Below are positions 12,501 to 24,500 of a stretch of DNA of 64,000 nucleotides, piece by piece; the stretch's first letter is position 1; every line of letters begins with the position of its first letter. The stretch covers positions 18,803,814 to 18,867,813 of the forward strand of contig CM037846.1 of assembly GCA_021234535.1 (NCBI GenBank), given 5' to 3'. The position numbers and the translations under genes are program-made. The DNA comes from Stichopus chloronotus. Lineage: Eukaryota > Echinodermata > Holothuroidea > Aspidochirotida > Stichopodidae. The notes below the pieces were generated by a model. The model saw only the letters and a program-made list of their open reading frames with translations, searched no databases and had not been told where the DNA came from.

Positions 12501-15500
12501 TCTAACACCTTAAAATAGTGATATACCATTCAAGATCTGGCAATTTTGAAATTATTAAATGATTCCATTGTAAGATATGGCTAGCACAAAATCAATGTAC
12601 TATCTATTTGGAAACTGCCACAAAAACGATTCCATTTCTACAAGTGGACAGCTGGCGATTATAGGGCTTTTTCCTCTGTTGTATATGGGGCTGCTTTGCA
12701 CAGAGTTTCAAAAGAGGGATGACCTATATTTTCCTCAGTAATGTTCAAGTCTTACAGTATACCATTTTCTCTGCTGTAAGCTTGGTTACTGGCTAAAATG
12801 CCTGCACTGATGCCAAAGAAAAAGAGATTCCTACACTGTCTTCATATCCTAAACCAGTTTCTACAACACCCACTATCAACAACATTCAGAACTATCAGCA
12901 TAAAACAGAACAAGAAATTAATACTATCAAAATCTTATTCTACTAGGGAGTTTAAAATTATTCTGACAATTATAAACTACTTGGGGATTATGCTGACAGA
13001 GCACATTCTGCTTGCCTACAATACTATGTAAAATGTACTAACCAATGCTTCATACTCCTAACAAAACAAAAATTAAGCACAATTGTTGTAACTGTAAAGG
13101 TAAGATACTACAAATTTAAACTTAATATTGACTCTGAAATTGCAAGACAGCCTCTCCTGACAAAAGTAAAAATACGTTTTTATATAGAGTAAGATTACTT
13201 TTGCCTTTGCTTCACAATTTACAAACTGCAGTATCACCAGAAACCACCACATCAAACAAGAATACATAAATGCATTATGGTTTCAACAACATAATTACAA
13301 GAAGTTTCTTGATTTTGACATATTGTCTCCCATTGTGATGTCACAAGATGTAATAATTTCCCTTTCTTTCAGATATTGTGTTACAAGGTTTACATGAACT
13401 CCTATTGACCTCAGATGACCTTTGACCTAAATCAGTACCATAGGGTTGTTGTACTAAATATTGTTAACACCTTCAAAATAAATATGAAATCTATCAAAGC
13501 ATCCCTTCCTGAGATATTGTATTTACAGAGTTTCAATTAGTGTTTCTACTTGACCCTGTTGATCCCAAAATGACCTTTGACCTTCACAAAAATTCACAAT
13601 GTGGTCATATCAAGTATCATATCTGACTACACTTTCCTTCTTGACAATGGTCTCTATGAGTTTTTACTACTGACTCTTGTTAACCCCACATGACATTTTG
13701 ACATCCCACCAAAACACTAAGATTGGAAGGGTCCGTCCTGATTATGGACCCTGATTTCTATTTTGGACCTGCATGGAATCTAACCTGATTAGGCATTACC
13801 TATGGTTTCATAACCATTGTGATCTAAGTCAACTATGTCCACCATTTGGTCATTTACATGCACAAAGTTACTCTCACATGATACCATTAAATGATTCCAG
13901 TGCAAGATGATAGCTGAAAGTTAAAATAGTACATTTTTCTTAAAATTGGATAAAGGTATTCTAATTTGTTCCAAGACATCACAAAAAAATACTGGATGCT
14001 TACTTTTCTCCACACATTCACAACACTTGTCAGCACAATCTTCATGCAAATCAAGCACCATTCCCTGAAAAAGAAAAACAATTACAAAATTTGCAAAGGA
14101 AAGAATGCAATAAATATATAAATATTCACGAAAGTTAGCATTACATCACTGAACAATATTATTTACAAGTTGTAGAGGAAAGACTGCCCCAACCAAAGTA
14201 GACAAATTCTCACACTGACGTTACTACAAGCAAATAGTGATTCATACAAGTGGCTACAACCTTGGCCAAAACTCCTTGGGACACCATCAATCTTGGCTAC
14301 AGGATTACTGTTCACAGTGTACAGTACATTCACTCCAAGTGTGCAAGATTGGAAAGAGGTATAGGGTTCCATGTTATCCTCTCAACTAAAATTTAAGATT
14401 ATAATCGCAACCTACCGCAAAGTATCCCAATAGTTTTGTCCGAGATTGTCTGAAAATGTCAACAGGTCAGAAGTGCGTGGGGACTTGTAAAATGAATCAA
14501 TTCACCATAGGTTAAACAGCAAAATGTGAGGGCTGATATTCCTTGGAACAAGAAATATTTGCAGTGCATGTTTGGCATGTTTGGAGCCTTTGTTGAAGTT
14601 GGTTTACTGTAATAATATTACATTGTTATTGTGTGAATGCGGTCAATGTTACCAGGGAGTAAAGGGAGGACTGAGTCAGTCAAATCCATGTGGAGCTTTT
14701 TACCACATGTGCTAAATAAAATTTAATCACTGAGGAGGTAATGTCATAAGTCTAATGCCTCTTGTTGACCACGAAACTATTTTAAGACATTTTGAACAAT
14801 ACAAATGACATACTTTTGGCTCAAACTCTTATATTGAAACTGGCACCAAACAACAAAAAATAAAACACAAAAAAAAAAAACACCAAAATGATGGTCGTCA
14901 ATTTCAGAAGATCAATGCATATGTGTAATTTATTTCAATTGTTCACAATGATGACATGGTGTTGGGTATTGAAGTAACTGCACATAGCAACAATTATGTT
15001 TGACCTCCAGGTTAATCTCCAGGAAAAAATGTGCTATCAATTAACAAATTCAAATTTATTAGATGTGAAATTTGTTCATATTTAGATAACAGTGACATTG
15101 TGACACCCATTCTATTGCACCATACACGGTAATCATATACACAGATGCACTACCAGATGACTTCCAAATGCCTTATACATTTTGGTTGCTAGAACTGTAT
15201 CATTATATTAATAAATATATTACCGTATACTATGTATGTATGAATCAATAAAAATGAGAAGTTGACAAATGCTTCAGTTTATAAATGAAAAACTGAGCCG
15301 TAAAAATTACTGGCACAAAACCGTGAATTGAACCCCAGCCTTCTCATCCAAGCTGACTTACACCTAACAGCAGCATCCAACAGTATAGTTTAAACAAACC
15401 CATGTTTTACCAAATGTTTTGACAGGAAAATTTTGACAAAACCTGGGAAATTGCATTGGTTACGAGTACACAGATTAGATATTTTACCAGCTTCATGTAC

Positions 15501-18500
15501 TGTAAACAATGTAGTCACAAATGTTGAATTTGCTGAAAAAAAATGTAAAAACCAAGACTTTACTAATGTTCTATTATTTTTTTAATATGAAGCTGAATCA
15601 ACAGTTCTGACTTTTATTCTTAATGGTAGAATGTGCTGTCATTTCATGTTATCTTAAACTGGGTTTCCTACAATTATTTTGCAACTGGATGGAGACTTCC
15701 CTTGCAATGCAAACATAACCGCTGCCCATCAATGTCATTATTAAACGCAACCATTTCTGCATGCACAAAAAAAAAGCATGAAATTGTCTATTCATTATTA
15801 TCACTCGTTTTCAACAAAGTAAACCCACTAAATAAAATTATACTCTATACATTCATAGTCAAAATTCAGATTACTTTAATTCTGAAATACTCAGACCCAT
15901 AGGCCTTGATCACTAATTGTTTTGAACAACTCAGTTACCTAGATACCCAAGATCTAGCTGACATCTATTGATGAAGAAGTTTAAAATCAGATCGACTCGA
16001 TTACCTAGATATCTAAGATCATGCTGACAACTATAAAGTATACTGTTTGAATCCACTTACAATCCATACATTGACCACTTCCATTACCTTGACACCCAGG
16101 ATCTGGCTGGCAAGTGCAAAGTGTATAGTTTGGATACAATTGCAGTCCATACATTCAATTCTATAAAAAAATTTAGTCACCTAGATTCCCAACATCAGGC
16201 TGACAACTACAAAGTATGTAGCTTGGATTCAATAACAATCCAAACATTAAGGTCTATTGAACAACTCAGTTACCAAGATGCCCAAGATCTGGCTGAAAAA
16301 ACAAAGTATGAAACTTGAATTCATTCACAGTTCATACATTCAGTTCTGTAGAACTCAGTTACCTACAATTTTGAACAAAACTGTTGCGACACTTTGCCAT
16401 GCCTTGCAATTAGGATTCTAAATTTAAGCTGAGAGGATAACATGAAACCCCACACCCCTTTCCAATGTTGCACTATAGGAGTGAATGTATACTGTAAACA
16501 GTCATCCTGTGGCCAACAATAAAAGGGGGAACAGGGAGTCCTAAGGAGTATTGTCCAAGATTGGTTGCATCTTCAGCAAAAACGTTTTGAGCAAATTGTC
16601 AAAAAGAAAATTGCTCATTTTTAAACAAGGTGCATCACAAAATTAGTTATCAAGGCCTATGGGTCCCAGGATTTTCAAATAAAAGTATTCTGAATTTTGA
16701 GTATGAACATAAGAAGTATAATTTATATTTTGGGGATCTACTTCCTTACATGTTTATTTGAATGGGTGACCATAATGAATAGACTATATCATGGTTTTAG
16801 TAATGAATGCTGACAGAAATGATTGCATTTAGAAACAACTTTGATGGGCAGTTGTTGTGTTTTGTTGCATTGCAAGAGGAGTCTCACTCTATTTGCAGAA
16901 TGGTGGTAGGAAAAACAGTAACAACATGACTTGAAATAGTGCTATGTTTTACCATTAAGCATTTAAAGTCAGAATTATTGAATCTGCTTCATGTTAAAAT
17001 AATGGTAGAACATTTCTAAAGACTGGTTTTTGGCATTTTTTTCAGCAAATTTGATGTTTGTGACTACATATTTCACATTAGGTAAGCTGGTATCATATTT
17101 AATCTGTATACTTGTCACAAAGCCATTTTTGTTCTTTGTTTAAAGTTTGCTTTCAAAGCATTTTGTAGAATGTGTGTTTCATTTAACTTTTACTGTCGGA
17201 CGCTGTACTTAAGTCAGCATATGGGTGAGGAGGGTTCCATTGATAGTATGACCAGATTGTTAATCACTGCTCAAATTTTCATTTATAATGTCAATTGTCT
17301 GTCAACTTCTCATTTGCTAGTCATTCATATATAACTTAATATATTTACTAATATCATGGCATACATCTAACAAAAAAAAATGTATAATGTACTCATAACT
17401 TGAAACTGCTTCAATTGCTAACATATGGTAGTGCACCTGTGTATATGATTACTGTGTACAGTGCAATGGAAAGAGTGCCACAATGTCACCATGATGTGAA
17501 TATTAACAAGCATCCCATCTATTAAATTAAAACATTTGTTATTTTCTTTCGCATAATCTTAATACATTTTTTTCATTCAGCTTTACTGACAAGTCAAGCA
17601 TGACATTTGTTATGTGTAGTTACTTTAATACCAAACACCAAGTCATCACCGTGAATAATTTCAATAAATGAACACATACAGATCAGTCTTCTTAAACTGA
17701 CAACCACAATTTTTCTTTGCTTTAATTTGTTTGTGTTTCTTTTTTTTTTTGTATCTTTGGTGCCACTTTCAATATCACAGTTTGAGCCACAAGTATGTCA
17801 TTTGCATCACTCAAAATGTCTTAAAATAGTTGACAAGGCTCATTGAACTGATACCTCCTCATTGATATAATTTTATTTAGTTCAGTGCAAACCTCGACAT
17901 GGATGTAACTTAGTACTCCCTTTACTCCCTAATAACATTGACAGCATTCACAATAATAGTATTAAAGTAAACCAACTTCAGCATCTGGTCAAAGAAAAAG
18001 CCAAGTATGCAGTGCTAATACTTCCTGTTTAAAGAAATAACACCCCATTTTGCTGCCATTTTGCCTTTTTGTTCAGCTCATTGTAAAATGAAAATAACAC
18101 ATTTTACTGGGTCAAGCACGTGCTTCTGAACTGGCACAAGTGTCAGACAATGTTGAACAAAACTGTTGGGATACTTAAAAATATGTTGCGATTATAATCC
18201 TAAATTTCAGTTGACAGGATAACATGAAACCCTGCAACACTTTCCAATGTTGCTCTACATGAGTGAATGTACACTGTGAACAGTAATACAATAGCCAATG
18301 CTATAAAGTATATGGTTTGGATCTAGTTACAATCACTTCTACCTCATCAACTCAGTCACCTCAATAATTATAATCTCTGCATCACACATACATTCAGTTT
18401 AATGGATGAATTCACAGCCAGAAACACTTCAGCAACATTTTGTTTTCAGAAAGTTACTTGGGTTATAAAAACCTATTTTAAACTGAACTTGTAATGTAAA

Positions 18501-21500
18501 AAAAAATGATTAGGAACATGTTTAAATGTCTGATAATGAAGAGGACTATTAGCAATCTGAGCTACAGCAGTTTAAGTACCACAATGACACTTATTAGAGT
18601 TAATACATTATATATTTTTTTGTGGTTGTTTTTAATACTTTTCCACAACATTTAAGAATCCCTGAAAGAACTGTAATCTGTGAAGGTACTGTATGACATG
18701 CTGTGTTGTTCTGCAAGTACAAAACTTGCCAGAAAGGACACCTAACTTGGTGGTGATAGTGTAAAAAAAGGTTTACTGGGTATGCCATTGATGGGTGTGG
18801 TGTTAACCTTGATCCAGAACAGTCAGAGATAATCTGGAAGCTTTTGCATATCTGCTGGAAGTCATTTGAGCATGCTTTGAGGTTAGGTGGCAATGCTATG
18901 CAATAGGCCTATTTGTATGGGTGGATATTTGTCAAGACTCCAATGACATCGCAACACCTCTAAACAGACTGAGGAAAAGAGTGATCTCTGCTATGTATGT
19001 TACATCTTTCTCTTCAACTATAGCCACAGATACACCAAGGCTGTTATTACTGCTAGTGGGGATAGGCCTGCTAACCTAATACATCAATATCACCATTAGA
19101 TTAATTACAATTATGTTATTCTGTGCCTTGGGAATTTTGAGTCCAAAATGTCACTGGTCTTAAACAGTGTACTGTACATTGTTTCAAAATTTCAATGATA
19201 ATTTACTGATTTTAAATTGCTCATTTGTGTGGTGCGTGGTGATTCTGGTAGGAATCTTCTTGTTATTATTTCAAAGTGTATTGAACAAAAACATTAAACA
19301 CTCTGTTTCCATTATTGCTAAAACCAGAATATCATTAACAACTAATGACATCACATTTTGTACTGTACATTGCTTTCTCAGCTCAGTAACCTGAACAGTA
19401 CTAATTAATATTTGAAATTTAAAGTTGCTGGTGATGAGATGCAACACTCCTAATCACAATGACACAACTTAGAAGAAAATTCAAACCAAATCAAATCAAT
19501 CTCAAGAAGATCTACTCTTATTATCTTATCAACAGGGTCCCTCTTCAAATCATATTGTTTGTCTGATTATGACTAACATACTTGAAGCAAAACTAGTGTG
19601 ACAAAAATGTCATGATAGATATTATTCAAGGCCACTAACATAAGTATAGGTACTCTAACAATAATTTCCTGAAATAAGAGACTTGCACAACATACTGTAA
19701 CTCTTGATGTAAATTGGTCAGTGCAGGCCATATACACCGTTAGACAAAAGGTTATGATTTTAAGTATAAGGGTTGAGCCTTCTGCAGCATATAGCTCAAA
19801 TATCAAGTATGTCTTGCAGCATCTGATTGGTGCAGACTCACAATACTAAAGGATTAACACCCAAAACAATACTGTTCTTGACACTGGTGAACTTAGAAAG
19901 CATCAAACAACTAACACCAATTTATGTTGCCAGAGAGATTCTGATGAAATTAAGTGTATATCAAGTTGATCTTGGCCTATGCTGTAAGTGTAAGAATTTA
20001 TTTAAAGAATACATAAAGCTATTCATGAGGTGATTCTCCCAGTGGACACTCCGTTTCCACATCTTGCTTGACACCCTCAACACCCAGCCCTGTTTAGTCA
20101 ACTATAAGTAAACTACAACAGTTCAGACTGCAGAATCCATTTGGCTATAAATGACAGGCAATTGTCTGGCTGGAACAACTTCCAAAAAAAAGGCGTGGTT
20201 GACAAACTCTGCTGCTGTATGATCTCTGAAATCACAGTGTGTAAAAAAACGGAAACACCATCGACCAGCAGTGTTGAGCGAGAGCATGCAAGAAATTTTG
20301 GTATGTCTTAAGTTGCATTGAATTCTCATCAAATAGATATACGTATATCAAGTTTTCCTTAGTTCTGGAACTCATAGCTTTACATTTGTGCTAGTTATGT
20401 ACACACAGACTACACAAATGGAAAAAGTTAATCATGTCCTACACTATAAATACAGCAATTTATTGAAACAGGTGCACAGGGTTATTCTAATCTGTATTCA
20501 AATGTTAATACACACAGCTACTACATCAGCAAAGACACTGCCGATGTGTTGGATCTAACATCTAATGGACAGAAAATGACATTATGAATACCACTTTGAC
20601 ATATTGAAGAAAGCGAGTCTACTTCGGAGGGTTAGATGTGGAGATTAAATAAGTTTATCTCAGTACAACACCAATGAACTGCGACATACTGTACCACTCA
20701 TTCAATCCATTTCTTCTGTGTATAATTCTGGAGGAGACTTCCAGCAATACAACATGTTGTATACCATATTTAATGTTTAGTACACCACAAAGGTGCAGAG
20801 ATACTTTTAAGCTGTAAAAAGTCTACAAAAAGACATCACATAAATCCAAATGACACAAAGGTATAACATGAGAAATTTAAAGGGAAATCACATCTGACTG
20901 TTGTCAGCGTCCTCTCCCAAGCTTTGCTGTTAAACTTTGCTGGGTTTAGATCATGCAAAGGGTGGCACTTGCGAATGTAGATATCACAATCTAGGTACAG
21001 CAACATCATTATGTAGTATCTGTTTTGTTTTCTTAATCTCCCCCGCCTCTCTAGTTCCCTCTTTAGCTCAACTCTTATTCTTATTCCAATCCACTAAACT
21101 GACACTTCATTAACTGCAACCTCAAAAGGAGTTAAAAAGGAATATGAAAAAAACAGTATCATCATTAAGATCAAACAATAAGTTCATTATATCTTTTTAT
21201 CTTTGTTTTGTGATCAATACAGTCTCACTTACCAATAGCTTGTTTGAGACTGAACTTACAGAATTATTGACTGTGACTCTGTGATGTCACAATGAATGCT
21301 CATTAGGTCTCATTGGGACTAATTCAACTACATTTGTGGATATCAAGACTGGATGACTTCTGCGGTAGTCCTAAGAATGTGTTTTTACAGCTAAAATAGC
21401 TAAAAAATACAATCCACCTATTGCAACAGTTCAATTTTTAAAATTTCTTTACAGCAAATGAACAGACATCCCAGAGGTGATTCACAATGTGAGTTTATAT

Positions 21501-24500
21501 GATCTAACCTAGACAAACAACTTGAACTACCCAACTTACCTGACCACACACAAGGTTGCATGTTTTCATACACTTTGTTGTACCAGCACTGCAGGAACAC
21601 TGAATACATGGTAAACTGCCTAGCCAGGTTGACCCATCCTAAAAGAAAATCATCAGATTAAAAATATTTCTCACTACCAATGTGTTACATATGTACTAAA
21701 ATTAATGATGTTTCCAAAGAATAGGAAATTTCACTTGTCAACAAATCAGTATAGTACAGAAAATTAATAAACTTTGCAATAAAAGTAATTTTCAGTTTAT
21801 ATTGGTAATGAATAGCATTTAGTTAAATACTGATGACATTTTAATAGAAGATAATCTAAATGAAACAAAGCATGCAAACTGTAATAATTCTCTGAATGAA
21901 TGTCTAATTTAGCCTACTCAAGAGGACTTGATCATAACGTGGTACTGAGACAACTGTGCAAACATGATAGCTCTCTTTATTAGTTTGAAACAACCTAACA
22001 ACAGTTGACACCAAAGTCATGGCATTATCTCAAAATACATTACATGCCACCAATGCAAACACTGAAACAAAGCCAAATATACTGCAATACATGGGTATGC
22101 ATACGTTCTGCAAACATCATAATCAAATTATTTTGTAATTTCATATAATAAGTTTTATTTTGATCTAATAAGCACATTGCGTATTACAGTAACTGTAAAG
22201 TTACTGTTGAAAATCAAGTTCACATACACAATAGCATTATTAAAGATGCCTCTATAAGCCTGTATGAGTTAGTAGTGGTGATGGTCTTTACCTGTTCAAT
22301 CAAAATGCTGGTTTTATGTTTGAGTTTGTGGTGCCTGTATTGTCAACATAAAATCTCACGATAGGAAACTGTAAGGGAGCCTCTATTCATTCTAGAAATG
22401 TACTATATGTAAAAAACTTGTTGAAATGGATGAGGTCACAGTTCTCTTAGCTTAATATCACCTTTTAAAGACAAATTATCACAAGATGAAATCAAGAGAA
22501 AACTATACCATTCCAAGCAATCTCAAGATCTTTGTTTGCCATTGAAGGTAGATAATAGCCACTGGAGATACATCTATGCTAGTAGTCACTGGAGTTAGAT
22601 CCATATCAGCCATTGCAGTTAGATCTATGTAAGCCTTCATATCCACACACCATCATGCCCACATTAGCCATTGAAGTAAGATCTATGTCAGCCATTGAAG
22701 TTACATTTATGTTTGCTATTGGAGTAAGATCTATGTTAGCCATTGAAGAAAGATCTATTTTAGCCATAGATCTATGTTAGCCATTGAAGTTAGATTTACA
22801 TTTGCTACCCTATTCTCTGAAAGCTATAACCAAGATGAAAGGGACTTGACTTTGCAATTTCTTTACATTAAAACTTTTGATTTTCATCATCCTGAATTAA
22901 TTTTAAAGCAAACAAAATCAGACAATAAAAAATCAAGCTATGACCAAAGTGACTTTTTTATGACATTATATCTACATTTAAATTAATGTTTGCACTGCAA
23001 ACTAGTTTTATTTTGTGCGATACATCTACGTGGTTTCAGACTTTGATATGTTTACTTCAAATAAACTTTGCACTCCAGTGAGCAGGGCTGGAAAAAGTGT
23101 AAATTTCCCAGGAGGCTAATTACACTATAGTCGGATTTCCCGCCAGATCTAACATGGCGCCATAGGCGTCACTCGATAGCAGAGCAATTCTCATACCAGC
23201 ATGAGATCAATGGGTCCGTGATAGGGACCTTTGTGGAGTCCAAGGACAATCCTGGGATAGGTCCACGGTGCTATGCACCCAGAAACTCAGCGATTTTAGC
23301 CTTTTTAGCATTTCTGTCAGAATCATTTGGAATCCATGCTAAATTTCAACTCTTTAAATTGAAAAATTTTACTGTATCAGGTGAAAACATGATAGTTCGA
23401 TCAGAAAAAAATCACTGATACTGCTTCAAAATCAAAAAGGTCTATGAAATGTTGCACATGTCATGTAGAGTAAACTGTATTACTGTACATACATTTTTGA
23501 AGTTGAAATGTCCCTAAAGTTTCGAGAAAAGAATCATGTGAAAAGAATCATGATATCCTAACATAGTGGGTGTATATTGAATAGCCTAACCACCTTGGCA
23601 ATTCATATTTCCGTATTTCAGGGAACAACCGACATTTTGTAAGTTGCAGGTTTCAGAGTTTCTTAAGGAACATTGAAATTTTTTTTCATTGTTTTGTTCA
23701 TTGATCCTGCTAATAATGCTGTTTACATAGCTTTTAATGATTGTTTGTGTTTAAGTAGATACATTTTTAGACCATACTGTTACCATGATGAAAAAAGAAT
23801 GTTAAACATTCAGTGAAAAATTCCTCTTTCATTCAGAATATTACAAATCAGCAAGATTGAGAGAGAAACAAACATTTCAAAATTCTCAAACAAGGCCCAA
23901 AAAGTGCAACAGTTCACATATTACAGCCAAGAAAACATGGAATTCATACATTTGACGATACCAAATGTGTTTAATCCAATTTGTCACTTACTTGTTTTAT
24001 TTCATCGTTAAACCGACAGTTACAAAATTCCTCATCTTTTCCATCAAGGCACTGTGGAACACCATCACATAATTCTTCCTCTGAAAAGCAGCGAGTGCAC
24101 AAATCACAGCTGAGATATCCACTCTCACATACACAAGCAGTCTCTTCTTCCACTGTGAATGATAAGTTAAAAAGTAGTCTTTCTTCATCCAGATGGAATT
24201 AGCTTTTAGTTAGTGCATTATGGAACTCTTATAAATAGGTGAAGAGAAAATTGAAACTTTTTCGTCATAAGTGGATGTTACAACTCAGTTTAAATTCAGG
24301 AAAACAAAAAAAGCTCACAACAAATTATTTTGTGTCTGCTAATCCTTTGTCCCTAGATTCATAGTCATCATAATCTGTAAGATGTTCAAATTTTTGTTAA
24401 AGGGAAATAGGGTGTTTAGAGTACACCAACATGACATTCTAAAGAAATAGCTTTAGTCATTATTAAACCATCCACTTTCATCAATGAACGTCTGCCAACG

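Larger units (their letters stand above)
7289..13025. repeat. Tandem duplication, copy B (5.7 kb)
   Basis: This unit has the same orientation as copy A, offset by 6,518-6,522 bp. It begins directly after the hairpin end of a repeat array (6505-7288) and carries exons 24-26. The high identity implies a recent event. Confidence 0.95.

Noticed and set aside
14163..14372. Minus-strand open frame upstream of exon 23 as coding
   Set aside because: It lies mostly in the large inverted repeat, has no domain, and exon 22 joins exon 23 directly in phase 0.
23981..24202. Open frames overlapping exon 21 on the plus strand and in another minus frame
   Set aside because: They are shadows of the LDLa exon; only the chosen frame gives the cysteine pattern and agreeing splice phases.
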